Of a stretch of DNA of 43,682 nucleotides, positions 1 to 9,800 are shown piece by piece (positions within the stretch are counted from its first letter, which is position 1; every line of letters begins with the position of its first letter). Location: the NCBI GenBank assembly GCA_944326245.1, contig CALVDF010000020.1:1-43682 (forward strand), read 5' to 3'. The position numbers and the translations under genes were made by a program. Below the pieces are notes generated by a model. That model was given only the letters and a program-made list of their open reading frames with translations, had not been told where the DNA came from and did no database searches. The DNA is from an uncultured Bacteroidales bacterium (lineage in GTDB: Bacteria; Bacteroidota; Bacteroidia; Bacteroidales; UBA932).

Positions 1-466
1 ACGGAGGCTCGATCCCGTCAGGGTCGGTCAGTGCCAGTGCTCCGTATACCTCGTCGGTGGAGATATGGTAGAAGCGCTTACCCTCGTATTTCTCCGGCAG
101 TGACTCCCAGTACAGCCTCGCGGCCTGGAGCATGGACAGGGTCCCCATCACATTGGTCCTTGCAAATGTGAAAGGATCCTTGATCGAACGGTCCACATGG
201 CTCTCTGCGGCCAGATGGATCACTCCGTCGATGCCGTATTTCCGGAAAATCCCGCACACCGTCTCGAAGTCGCAGATGTCCGCACGCACGAACTCGTAGT
301 TGGGTCTGTCCTCGATGTCCTTCAGGTTCGCCAGATTGCCCGCATACGTCAGCTTGTCCAGGTTGATGATACGGTACTCGGGATATTTGTTCACGAAAAG
401 ACGGACAACATGGCTCCCTATGAACCCTGCGCCGCCGGTTATCAGTATACTGCGTCTGTATTCCAT
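1..466 (-). CDS. rfbB: dTDP-glucose 4,6-dehydratase, N-terminal part (runs off window)
   Basis: This is the N-terminal 155 codons of RmlB/RfbB, which converts dTDP-glucose to dTDP-4-keto-6-deoxyglucose in the cytoplasm, the second step of dTDP-rhamnose synthesis for cell-surface glycans. The Rossmann glycine motif GGAGFIGSH follows the start directly. The segment HLAAESHVDRSI and the catalytic-region motif HISTDEVYG are both present, typical of the extended short-chain dehydrogenase family. The ATG at 466-464 is chosen because the NAD-binding strand begins a few residues later. The gene starts 5 bases after the rfbA stop, so the two are co-transcribed. The 3' half lies outside the window, so the C-terminal substrate domain cannot be judged. 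Confidence 0.95.
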   Translation of the reverse strand, partial: MEYRRSILITGGAGFIGSHVVRLFVNKYPEYRIINLDKLTYAGNLANLKDIEDRPNYEFVRADICDFETVCGIFRKYGIDGVIHLAAESHVDRSIKDPFTFARTNVMGTLSMLQAARLYWESLPEKYEGKRFYHISTDEVYGALALTDPDGIEPP

Positions 467-471
467 GGGTA

Positions 472-1383
472 TTATTCTTTATGGTGTTTCATCCTGTTTT
501 TCTGTTCCTCCTCATCCGCTATCCGGAGAAGATACTGTCCGTACTGGTTCTTGGCCATAGGACGCGCCGTCTCGCGCAGATGCTCCGGAGTGATCCATCC
601 GCTGCGGAGGGCGATATCCTCGAGACAGGCCACCTTCTGGCCCTGACGCTTCTCTATCACTTCTATGAATGTGGATGCTTCCGCCAGAGAGTCATGCGTA
701 CCTGTGTCCAGCCATGCGAAACCGCGGCCCAGAGTTTCCAGACGCAGCTTGCTTCTCTCGAGGAACTCCTGGTTGACAGAAGTGATCTCAAGCTCTCCAC
801 GTGCCGACGGCTTTACCGAAGCTGCCACATCCACCACTTCGTTAGGATAGAAATACAGACCGGTAACGGCATAATTTGACTTGGGTTCCTTAGGTTTCTC
901 GACTATGCTCAGCACATTGCCCTTTGAATCGATTTCCGCCACACCGTAACGTTCCGGATCAGCAACCCAATAGCCGAATACGGTAGCAAGCCCTTCATTC
1001 TCGGCGCGAAGCACTGCGCGTCTGAGCATCACAGTAAAATAGCTGCCGTAGAAGATATTGTCTCCCAGAACAAGGCAAGCCGCATCACTGCCTATGAACT
1101 CCCGGCCGATTATGAATGCCTGGGCCAGTCCGTCAGGGGAAGGCTGCTCGGCATACTCGAAACGTACGCCGAAGTCGGAGCCGTCACCCAGAAGCCTCTT
1201 GAATCCGGGCAGGTCCGAAGGCGTCGATATGATCAGTATCTCCCGGATACCTGCCAGCATAAGCACAGATATCGGATAATACACCATCGGTTTGTCATAA
1301 ATGGGAATCAGCTGCTTGCTGATGCCTTTGGTTATAGGATAAAGTCTGGTGCCGGAGCCTCCGGCGAGCACTATTCCTTTCAT
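472..1383 (-). CDS. rfbA: glucose-1-phosphate thymidylyltransferase
   Basis: RmlA/RfbA joins glucose-1-phosphate and dTTP to give dTDP-glucose, the first step of the dTDP-rhamnose pathway. The 303-residue length is normal for the family. The nucleotide-binding signature [16 protein letters not shown] is at the very N-terminus, followed by [24 protein letters not shown] and [19 protein letters not shown] are also family hallmarks. An upstream ATG in frame at 1434 would add 17 residues, but the family starts at MKGI, so 1383 is preferred. A TAnnTTTG box lies about 30 bases upstream. rfbB follows 5 bases downstream. rfbC and rfbD are not visible here and may lie beyond the left edge. Confidence 0.96.
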   Translation of the reverse strand: MKGIVLAGGSGTRLYPITKGISKQLIPIYDKPMVYYPISVLMLAGIREILIISTPSDLPGFKRLLGDGSDFGVRFEYAEQPSPDGLAQAFIIGREFIGSDAACLVLGDNIFYGSYFTVMLRRAVLRAENEGLATVFGYWVADPERYGVAEIDSKGNVLSIVEKPKEPKSNYAVTGLYFYPNEVVDVAASVKPSARGELEITSVNQEFLERSKLRLETLGRGFAWLDTGTHDSLAEASTFIEVIEKRQGQKVACLEDIALRSGWITPEHLRETARPMAKNQYGQYLLRIADEEEQKNRMKHHKE

Positions 1384-1411
1384 AGTTGTTCCATTTATCA
1401 GGGTTATCCTG

Positions 1412-1419
1412 CAAACATA
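1412..1419 (-). promoter_or_regulatory. Bacteroidota -7 promoter box for rfbA
   Basis: On the minus strand the sequence reads TATGTTTG, matching the Bacteroidota -7 consensus TAnnTTTG, about 29 bases before the rfbA ATG. A well-placed -33 TTG at the usual spacing is not obvious, so the call rests on one box and its position. Confidence 0.5.
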
Positions 1420-1458
1420 CAAAAGAATTCTCAAGAAAAGAACTGCATGGCAGTATTT

Positions 1459-4400
1459 TTACTTTCCTGCCTTAAGGCTATCCGTCACAGGAGACACAGG
1501 AACCACTTTCTCCCACTGTATGGAGTCGTCATCGAAACTGATGCGGCGATGACGTATGACCGAGTCCCTCTTCTCTTCCCAATCAATCCTGGAACGGCGC
1601 GCAGCCCTGTCTCCCCAGCGGCTCCGTTCACTGGCACGCTTGAAACGGTTCGTAATGTCTTCACTGAGATTGATACGGGTAGAATCAATCCTGCGGGTAG
1701 CCACCGGAGTTACCGCATCCTTGTACTTTGCCCGGCCTATGCCGAAACGCATGTCGTCAGGCGTTCCCCTTATATTGAGTCCGGCCTTGAACGGCAGAGG
1801 GGACTTCAGTATCGATATATGGTAGTCAAAACTCATGTCCAGATTCTGTACGCCTCCTACAGCCGCCTGGTATCTGTCTATTTCCACCAGGAAAGGATAG
1901 ATGTTGACACTGCCGTCCTCGACGGTAATATTCACGGATATGCTGTCAATCAGGTTTTCCTCCTTGTTTTTGAACATCAGCTTTTTGGAAATCTCGGCAA
2001 AGGTCTTGCCGTCCATCAGCACCAGGGAGTCCCCGCGGATGTAGACAGCAGCCCTCAGGGACGGGATACGTATGTTCAGCAATGAGTCCAGCACTCCTTC
2101 CGCCGCCACATCCACCTGAACCTTGCCCTTGAATGATTCAAGCATCGGCACCAGAGAATCGATGGCAGGAGTAGCCTCAACCAGTGATGCTATGTCTATA
2201 TCATGTATTTTCAGATCAAATCCGGCATATCCGAAGCGGGAAGATGCTGCCTTGTAGATCAGGGACGCACTGAGTGACGCCTTGTCCAGTACGTTAAGAC
2301 TTAGATTCTCCAGATAGACATGGCTGTCCTTTAGTTCCGCCTTGCCCCTGATGTTTTTGAAAACATACTTGCCGAACCGTAAACGGTCAATATCCGTAGT
2401 CAGGTCGAAACTGATGTTCCCAGGCACCTTGAACAGTCTTACCTCCGAAACCAGGGTATCTGCTTCCACCTCCTGCTCCGTTGCCTCAGGAGTGGCAAAG
2501 GCCCTCATCAGTTGATTTACGTTCAGATTCTTTGAACTTACGTTGAGATCCGCCTTCAACATCCTCCCGTGCTTCAATGCTCCGTACAGGTCGTAGACAT
2601 TGCCTGAAAGGGTCAGATTGGAACGGCCTACCCTTATGACAGCCTTTTCCAAAGATATCTTCCTGTCTCCGAACTTTATTACAGTCCTGTTCAACCTCAC
2701 CGGCAATGCACATTGCGGCGTACGGGCAACCAGGCGGTTGAACCTCACGGTTCCGGATGGCAACCACAGGGAATCCCTGACCTTGTCTGCCTGAACCCTT
2801 ACGACACCTTTCTTCATTCCACCCGAAATCTCCCCCATCCTGGCAAAAATGGAATCCGTTTCCAGCTTGACATTGATTCTCGGCATCTTGTTCTTACCTC
2901 CGTAAGGCTTCAGGGATGCATCTATCTGTCCCTGCATGCAGAAGACCCCCAGCGAATCACCCATGGCACCACGCAAGCGGCTGAAGCCAATATTTGCTGA
3001 TGGCCGCCAGACAGAATCCCGCATCTTGTCCGCCGAAAACACCACACTGCCGCTGTTGAATCCTCCCCAGACATTCCCGTACTTTGCAAAAAGAGAATCG
3101 GTATTTACCGTCACATCCAGCTTCGGACGGTCTGACCTTTCCGGATTCGGGCCGAGAGATGTTGCCACCTTACCCCTTCCCAGAAAAACCTTGAGCGAAT
3201 CTCCGACTGCTGCCCCCAAACGGTTCATACTCAGATCCGCCTTCATACGGAAAACCTGTGCAGTATCCCTCGGCCTGGTCGATATGACCTTAAGCTCGAC
3301 ACTGTCCGCCACTGCCCTGATACTGCTGCTTTCAAAACGGATACGGGAGACCTCTCCGCTCAATCCGAGAGCCTTGCCTCCGAAAAATTTCAAATCCACA
3401 TCCCCTTCCGCATTCAGGCCGCTTGCCGTATCCCTGACAGAAACTCCATCCATATACAACTTGCCGGCAGCAAATATTCTTCCGAAATCCTGATTCCTGA
3501 CAGTAGAAAGTCTTGTCCGTATTTTCAGATCGGCATCCACCTGCCCCGAAAGACTTATGCCCTCCTGAAGAGGGAAAGTCTTTGACACAGTCCCCAGGTT
3601 TATCTTTGCCTTTGTATTCAATGCTATGAGAGGGTCCTCAAACAATTCCGTTACCTTGGCGTCAGCCAGAATATCCATGTCATTCCCCTCCAACTGGAAT
3701 ATCTTCAGGTCCATGTACGATTCCTGCTCCCGCATGAGGTCTACAAAAGCATCAAAATCAGCATTCAGACGGTCGATTCCGTAGGGCAGTCCGTCATATT
3801 TCGCCTTTGCCTCCTCGATCTTGAGGCAGACCGAGACTTGCGGAAGTAATCCGTTGCCGTAGAAACCGGCCACACTGCCTTCCAGCATGACACTGCCGTC
3901 GGCAGTCAAACCCTGATGCCTTACGACCGATTCCGGTATCATTTCCAGGAGTTTCTCTACAGAGGGGGCAACTGCGGAAAATTCCAGATTGACATTTGCC
4001 GCCTTTCTTACAGTATCCCTACGCATTGTCCCGTTCATGGCCAGATGCACATCATTGATACCCAAATCCGCATTGCGCAGCACCACTTTCATGCTGTCCG
4101 CATTGATTCCAGCCACCGTTTTCAGTGACAATGCCACATGCCTGAGCAGCAGATCCCCCTGCTGCCGGAAAAGAAGATCACCGCAGGAAAAATCCAGATC
4201 AGCACCGGCCCCTTTTTTGCCCATGCCGAACTTCAGCCGTGTATTCACACCCTCGACCCTGGTATATACATCCGTCGAACGGTCATTGAAAGTCACGTCC
4301 GCATCCCTTATTCTCAAGGAGCGCAGGACAATGGCGTCAGGATGAAATCCGCTGCCGGAAGAATCAGTGGTGCCGGCAGTATCGGCATCTCCGGAAAAAA

Positions 4401-4791
4401 TTTCCCAGTTGGCACGTCCGTCCTTGTCCCTGAAAGCATACACGCGGGCACTGTCAAGCACCATACGGTGAACTATAAGGCGGTTGTCCCGGAGGTATGC
4501 TATAGGATTGAACGTCACGCGGCAGCTGGAGAAGCTTGCCAGAGAATCAATTTCCCCGTCGTCCACCCTGACGGTGAGGCGGGGAAATGTCGATAAAAAA
4601 GTCACGTCTACTTTGCCGACATGCACTTGTGCACTGAAATACTTATCGGCAGCATCCTGCACCAGCGGAGTCAGTCTGGAAGGCGTCAGTACAAACCACA
4701 TGACTGCAGCAAGGAGGGCTATGCATAACGCCAATACTGAACCCAATGAAACAAGAATAACCTTTGTTGCCTTTTTTAGACTTTTTTTCAT
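1459..4791 (-). CDS. AsmA-family inner-membrane-anchored protein
   Basis: This 1110-residue protein has a short basic N-terminus, one membrane segment (about residues 11-35, ending in WFVLTPSRLTPLVQ) and a very long periplasmic region rich in short beta strands. This is the layout of AsmA/TamB-like proteins, which are thought to help lipid transport or outer-membrane assembly. Typical features are the N-terminal block on strand-forming V-D and I-D-S-L-A-S-F, repeated 'DVTF' segments, and a C-terminal AsmA_2-like part with FDYHISILKSPLPFKAGLNI. The tail is unusually basic and charged. ATG 4791 (MKKSLKK) is preferred over an in-frame TTG at 4809. It lies 45 bases downstream of the DUF4251 gene and is probably co-transcribed with it. 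The exact substrate is unknown. Confidence 0.85.
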   Translation of the reverse strand: MKKSLKKATKVILVSLGSVLALCIALLAAVMWFVLTPSRLTPLVQDAADKYFSAQVHVGKVDVTFLSTFPRLTVRVDDGEIDSLASFSSCRVTFNPIAYLRDNRLIVHRMVLDSARVYAFRDKDGRANWEIFSGDADTAGTTDSSGSGFHPDAIVLRSLRIRDADVTFNDRSTDVYTRVEGVNTRLKFGMGKKGAGADLDFSCGDLLFRQQGDLLLRHVALSLKTVAGINADSMKVVLRNADLGINDVHLAMNGTMRRDTVRKAANVNLEFSAVAPSVEKLLEMIPESVVRHQGLTADGSVMLEGSVAGFYGNGLLPQVSVCLKIEEAKAKYDGLPYGIDRLNADFDAFVDLMREQESYMDLKIFQLEGNDMDILADAKVTELFEDPLIALNTKAKINLGTVSKTFPLQEGISLSGQVDADLKIRTRLSTVRNQDFGRIFAAGKLYMDGVSVRDTASGLNAEGDVDLKFFGGKALGLSGEVSRIRFESSSIRAVADSVELKVISTRPRDTAQVFRMKADLSMNRLGAAVGDSLKVFLGRGKVATSLGPNPERSDRPKLDVTVNTDSLFAKYGNVWGGFNSGSVVFSADKMRDSVWRPSANIGFSRLRGAMGDSLGVFCMQGQIDASLKPYGGKNKMPRINVKLETDSIFARMGEISGGMKKGVVRVQADKVRDSLWLPSGTVRFNRLVARTPQCALPVRLNRTVIKFGDRKISLEKAVIRVGRSNLTLSGNVYDLYGALKHGRMLKADLNVSSKNLNVNQLMRAFATPEATEQEVEADTLVSEVRLFKVPGNISFDLTTDIDRLRFGKYVFKNIRGKAELKDSHVYLENLSLNVLDKASLSASLIYKAASSRFGYAGFDLKIHDIDIASLVEATPAIDSLVPMLESFKGKVQVDVAAEGVLDSLLNIRIPSLRAAVYIRGDSLVLMDGKTFAEISKKLMFKNKEENLIDSISVNITVEDGSVNIYPFLVEIDRYQAAVGGVQNLDMSFDYHISILKSPLPFKAGLNIRGTPDDMRFGIGRAKYKDAVTPVATRRIDSTRINLSEDITNRFKRASERSRWGDRAARRSRIDWEEKRDSVIRHRRISFDDDSIQWEKVVPVSPVTDSLKAGK
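2745..3228 (-). repeat. internal duplication of about 80 codons in the AsmA-family gene
   Basis: Two adjacent segments of about 240 bases encode related protein blocks. Each starts with an N/S-R-L...GDSL motif, continues through TDS[LI]FA and a GG..-[GS]-V-V stretch, and ends with [KR]-x-RDS[VL]W-x-PS. A third copy of the starting motif (FNRLVA) follows. The copies are clearly diverged, so this is an old duplication. Confidence 0.65.
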
Positions 4792-4836
4792 AAACCTGCG
4801 GATTTCCAAATCTGCCGCAAGTTAAGAAAAAAAACG

Positions 4837-5382
4837 TCATATTGCAGGAGCCTGATGCACTATCGACAGCTCAGTAGGAACAATCCTGCCATACATTGAT
4901 ATATCATCGGAAGAATAATTCGGGTCAATGGTCACACGTGCTGTCGACCCTCCTTTTGGCAGGCTTACAGATATACGGCAAGAAGCTACAGCTCCCAGCA
5001 CATTCATCGACATGTAGATATTGCCCTTCTTGTCAGTATCGAAACGGACATCCGACACAGTGCCGTCAACTGTTATCCCTCCTACTCCATTGATTCCGGG
5101 TCCTCTAAGGGGAGAAACCTGTATGACAGCCCTGTCATCCTCCACTGACACGAAATTGACGTTTGACTGAACCATAACATTTTCACCGTTTGTCAATATC
5201 AATCTGTCAGCCTCGATTACGAAATTCATATCTTTCATTGCCGTTACGGCGACCTCATGGTTTATGGAATCCTGTATTGCTTCAGCCGCCTTACGTTCTT
5301 TTCTGCTCTGGGGGACAGCCGCAACTGCCGATGCCGCTACTGAAAACAGCATTACAATAGTAAGAATAAAACTTTTTTTCAT
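4837..5382 (-). CDS. DUF4251 domain-containing exported protein
   Basis: This 181-residue protein has a cleavable signal peptide (MKKSFILTIVMLFSVAASAVA). A DUF4251-like domain follows, with the conserved run N-F-V-S-V-E-D-D-R-A-V-I-Q and the glycine-rich GINGVGGITVDG. Family members are common in Bacteroidales, are predicted to be periplasmic beta-rich proteins, and have no established function. An upstream in-frame ATG at 5394 would add four residues; 5382 is chosen because it starts the signal peptide directly. It is the first gene of a likely two-gene unit with the AsmA-family gene, and it is divergent from the metal-efflux operon. Confidence 0.8.
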   Translation of the reverse strand: MKKSFILTIVMLFSVAASAVAAVPQSRKERKAAEAIQDSINHEVAVTAMKDMNFVIEADRLILTNGENVMVQSNVNFVSVEDDRAVIQVSPLRGPGINGVGGITVDGTVSDVRFDTDKKGNIYMSMNVLGAVASCRISVSLPKGGSTARVTIDPNYSSDDISMYGRIVPTELSIVHQAPAI

Positions 5383-5478
5383 ATTGCTTCTCATTGTTTA
5401 TGTTGTATGATATGTTTGCTTAAATACAACTACCATACCGAAGCAGGATTTTGCAACATGGTTGCACTTTGCAGGAAA

Positions 5479-5486
5479 TAATTTTG
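5479..5486 (+). promoter_or_regulatory. -7 promoter box for the metal-efflux operon
   Basis: TAATTTTG matches TAnnTTTG and lies 32 bases before the adaptor ATG in the divergent 136-base intergenic region. Upstream TTG triplets exist but not at a clearly canonical -33 distance. Confidence 0.5.
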
Positions 5487-5518
5487 CACATCAAACTGAA
5501 AATCGAAACACTACCGAA

Positions 5519-6811
5519 ATGAAAAAGGCAATAAAGACATTACTGCTGGGGATTCTCGGCATTATTACATGCTGCTTTATGGCATCCTGCAACAATTCTC
5601 CGTCAACCGACTCCAAAAATACGGAAAAGACGGACCACGTACACACAGAAGAGGCCCACGACCACGAGGGGCATGACCACGAGGGGCATGACCACGAGGG
5701 GCACGACCACGAAGGGCACGACCACGAAGGGCATGACCACACTTCTGCGGCCGCAAGTCACGACCATGCAGAGAGTGAAGAGGCCAATCCCGATGAAATA
5801 ATCCTAAGTGAGGAAAGTGCCGCAGCCGCAGGAGTAACGGTTGAGACTGTATATCCTGGCAAATTCAAGGCTGTCCTGGAAACGAGCGGACGCGTAATAT
5901 CCGCACCGGAAGACGAAACCACCGTAGCTGCCAATGTGTCAGGCCTGGTATCATTCATTTCCCCTATAGTTGAAGGCACTGCTGTCGATAAAGGTACTCC
6001 CATGTTTTCAATCTCTTCCAGCCACCTTCAGGATGGCGACCCTGTCCAAAGAGCCCGCATCGCATATGAAACTGCAAGACAGGAGTACGAAAGGGCCGCC
6101 GCACTGGTCAAGGACAACATCGTATCACGCCAGGAATATGAAGCTGCCAAAGGACGTTATGAAACAGCCAGGCTGACCTATGAAGCTCTTGCAGCCAACG
6201 GGGACGGCAACGGGACGGTCGTCAAATCCCCCATAAAGGGTTTCGTAAAATCCGCCTCCGTAAAGGAAGGTGACTACGTTACTGTCGGCACCCCGCTTGC
6301 AAGCGTAATCACAGGCACAGGCATGTATCTCAAGGCTGACGTCTCGGAGCGATACATTGACATGCTGCCGGGAATAAAGACCGCCAATTTCCGGCTTTCA
6401 TACGGGGACCGCGTATACAGTACGCCGGAACTCAAAGGACGGCTTCTCGGATATGGACGTTCAACAGACGAGACCAATGCATATATTCCTGTAACATTTG
6501 CGATAAATGCCACAGACGGCATCCTGGCGGGAGCTTACGCAAGAATTTGGCTTCTGTCTGAAGAACGTGACGGCATAATCAGTCTTCCTGTAGGGGCGAT
6601 TACTGAGGAACAGGGGCACCATTTCGTTTACATCCGGCTGGATCCGACATGCTACAGAAAACAGGAAGTCACCCTCGGAGCCACAGACGGCAAACGCTAT
6701 GAAATCCTTTCAGGCCTCAAAGGAGGAGAGGATGTGGTGACCAGCGGTGCAATCCATGTGAAACTTGCATCGGCCAGCAACGCCATTCCGGCCCATACAC
6801 ACAACCATTAA
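5519..6811 (+). CDS. efflux RND periplasmic adaptor (CusB/CzcB type), His-rich lipoprotein
   Basis: This 430-residue membrane-fusion protein links the inner-membrane RND pump and the outer-membrane channel encoded by the next two genes. The ATG at 5519 opens a lipoprotein signal peptide ending in the lipobox FMASC (Cys24). Residues about 47-80 are an extreme His/Asp/Glu segment made of five HDHEG units, a likely metal-chelating tail. HlyD-type blocks follow: VETVYPGKFKAVLETSGRV, a barrel-sandwich half (VSGLVSFISPIVEGTAVDKG), a helical hairpin around residues 180-225, and the second half with SPIKGFVKSASVKEGDYV. The mature N-terminus (CNNSPSTD) lacks a strong surface-export acidic signal, which fits a periplasm-facing location. 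An in-frame start at 5462 would place non-signal residues upstream and is rejected. The exact metal cannot be told from sequence. Confidence 0.93.
   Translation: MKKAIKTLLLGILGIITCCFMASCNNSPSTDSKNTEKTDHVHTEEAHDHEGHDHEGHDHEGHDHEGHDHEGHDHTSAAASHDHAESEEANPDEIILSEESAAAAGVTVETVYPGKFKAVLETSGRVISAPEDETTVAANVSGLVSFISPIVEGTAVDKGTPMFSISSSHLQDGDPVQRARIAYETARQEYERAAALVKDNIVSRQEYEAAKGRYETARLTYEALAANGDGNGTVVKSPIKGFVKSASVKEGDYVTVGTPLASVITGTGMYLKADVSERYIDMLPGIKTANFRLSYGDRVYSTPELKGRLLGYGRSTDETNAYIPVTFAINATDGILAGAYARIWLLSEERDGIISLPVGAITEEQGHHFVYIRLDPTCYRKQEVTLGATDGKRYEILSGLKGGEDVVTSGAIHVKLASASNAIPAHTHNH
5660..5734 (+). repeat. five tandem 15-bp repeats coding HDHEG metal-binding units
   Basis: The unit is gaccacgaggggcat with single-base variants (ggg/agg, cat/cac). 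Five full copies run head to tail and a sixth partial copy starts at 5735. Each copy adds one HDHEG pentapeptide, so copy-number changes keep the reading frame. Confidence 0.95.
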
Positions 6812-6823
6812 TCCTCAATAGCC

Positions 6824-9800
6824 ATGCTCAACAAGATAATCCATTTTTCTCTACAGAACAGGCTTCTGATACTGGTAGCAGCAATACTGCTGTTCGCTGC
6901 CGGACTGTACAGGACATTCAATGCCGAGATAGACGTATTCCCGGACCTCAATGCTCCTACCGTTGTCGTAATGACCGAGGCCGGCGGTATGGCAGCAGAA
7001 GAGGTAGAGCAACTCGTGACATTCCCTATAGAAACTGCCGTCAACGGTTCGACAGGAGTGCGTAGGGTCCGGAGCTCTTCCACTACCGGATTTTCCGTAG
7101 TTTGGGTCGAATTTGACTGGGGCACAGACATATATCTGGCAAGACAGATCGTATCGGAAAAACTTGCCGCTGCTGCTGAAAATCTCCCGGACAATGCCGG
7201 CAACCCTACCCTGGGACCGCAATCCTCAATTCTCGGAGAACTGATGATAATAGGGCTTACCGCAGACACCACCTCCATGCTGGAACTCAGGACACTGGCC
7301 GACTGGACATTCAGGCCTCGCCTGCTTTCTACAGGCGGTGTCGCACAGGTTGCTGTCCTGGGTGGAGACATAAAGGAATACCAGGTCCTTATCCACCCGG
7401 AGAAGATGAAGCATTTCGGAGTGACACTCGGGGAAATAATGGACATAACCCGCGGTATGAACCAGAACACCAACGGAGGCGTCATCTACGAATACGGCAA
7501 TGAATACATAGTCCGCGGAGTGGTTTCCACCCTGGATGTTGAGGAAATGGCCGCAGCCGTGATCAAGACGACAGATACCGGTATGCCAGTGACCCTTGCC
7601 GATGTAGCCGACGTCCGTATCGGAGCCCAGCAGCCCAAACTGGGTCTTGCCTCGGAAAGGGGGAAACCGGCCGTACTCCTAACTGTCACCAAGCAACCGA
7701 ACACAGGAACCATCGAACTCACTGAAAGGCTCGATGCCGCCATCGCCGACCTGCAGAAAAACCTGCCTGCCGATGTCCACGTTTCCACCGACATATTCCG
7801 TCAGAGTACATTCATCGAAAACTCCATAAACAACGTCAAGAGATCCCTCTACGAAGGAGCCGTGTTCGTCGTAATTGTGCTGTTTGTATTCCTGGCCAAT
7901 TTCCGTACTACGGTCATATCCCTTATAACTCTCCCGCTGTCTCTCCTCATCACCATTCTTGTTCTTGATGCCTTGGGGTTAAGCCTCAACACCATGAGCC
8001 TCGGAGGTATGGCCATTGCCATCGGCTCCCTTGTCGACGATGCCATTGTAGATGTGGAGAACGTATGGAAGCATCTGCGTGAAAACAGATCCCTGCCTCC
8101 TGAAAAAAGGCTCGCAACGGTAGATGTGGTATTCAATGCCTCCAAAGAGGTACGTATGCCTATCCTCAATTCTACCCTTATAATCATTGTCAGCTTTATT
8201 CCTCTGTTTTTCCTGAGCGGCATGGAAGGCAGGATGCTCATACCTCTGGGTGTATCCTTCATTATTGCCCTCTTTGCCTCTACCATCGTTGCACTGACCC
8301 TGACCCCTGTACTCTGCAGTTACCTCCTGGCAGGACGGAAACAAAGCACAAAGGTGCCGAAAGAAGCATTCGTCGCAGTATGGCTGAAGAAGCACTACCG
8401 CAATGGCCTCGAATGGGCCCTGAACCACAAAACCGCAGTGCTCAGTGCAACCATCGCCCTGTTCGCTGCCGCTCTTGGACTTTTCTTCACTTTAGGACAC
8501 AGCTTCCTGCCCTCATTCAACGAAGGCTCGTTCACAATAAATGTCAGTTCACTCCCGGGAATATCACTTGAAGAATCTGACCGCATAGGCAGACGGGCCG
8601 AAGAGCTCCTTCTCACCATCCCTGAAATCCAGACTGTCGCCCGCAAGACAGGAAGAGCGGAACTGGACGAGCATGCCCTTGGTGTCAATGTCTCCGAAAT
8701 AGAAGCTCCTTTCATACTGGATAAACGCTCCCATGCAGAACTTCTTGACGAAGTCAGGGAAAAGCTGTCTGCCATCAGCGGTGCCAACATTGAAATAGGC
8801 CAGCCCATCAGTCACAGGATAGATGCAATGCTCAGCGGCACGCAGGCCAGCATAGCGATAAAACTGTTCGGGGACAACCTCAACGAAATGTTTGTCATTG
8901 GCAACCGCATCAAAAGCGCGATAAGCGATGTTGAAGGTATTGCGGACCTCAATGTCGAACAGCAGATCGAACGCCCTGAACTAAGGATCACCCCAAAGCG
9001 GGACATGCTCGCACGCTACGGCATAACACTTCCAGCCTTCGCAGAGTTCGTCACTGTCAACATGGCCGGAGAGACGGTATCACAAGTCTATGAAGAGGGC
9101 AAGACCTTCAATCTCGTTGTCCGCGCTTCCGAAGACAACAGAGGCAGCATCGAACACATACTGAACCTGATGATAGACGATGCGGACGGATGCAAGATAC
9201 CGCTGTCTTATGTTGCAGACGTGGAATCATCCATGGGCCCCAATACCATCAACCGTGAAAACGTGAAGAGAAAAGTAGTCATATCCGCAAACACCAGCGG
9301 ACGCGACCTGCGCAGTGTAGTCAACGACATACAGGCCATTGTAGATGAAGAAATCGTATTGCCGGAAGGATACCACATCGAATACGGAGGACAGTTCGAA
9401 AGTGAACAGGCCGCAAGCCGCACCCTCCTGCTCACATCCATTATGAGCATAATTGTCATATTCCTGCTGCTGTACATGGAATTCAAAAACGCCAGGCAAA
9501 GCGGAATAGTTCTCCTTAACCTCCCGCTGGCGCTGATCGGAGGTGTCTTTGCACTCATCATCACCTCCGGAGAGCTCAGCATTCCCGCGATCATAGGATT
9601 CATAGCATTGTTCGGTATCGCAACACGCAACGGAATGCTTCTGATCAACCGGTACAACCACCTTCATGACGAAGAGCACCTGAGTGTCCGTGAATGCATT
9701 CTGCAAGGCTCCCTCGACCGTCTGAATCCAATCCTGATGACAGCACTTTCATCTGCACTGGCCATGATTCCGCTGGCCCTCAACGGAGATCTCCCCGGAA

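Noticed and set aside
5660..5740. Possible CRISPR-like or intergenic tandem repeat
   Set aside because: The repeats are directly adjacent with no spacers and code for in-frame HDHEG units inside a gene.
5491..5742. Minus-strand ORF with a repeated Ser-Trp-Ser-Cys-Pro peptide
   Set aside because: This is only the antisense reading of the HDHEG repeat in the efflux adaptor.
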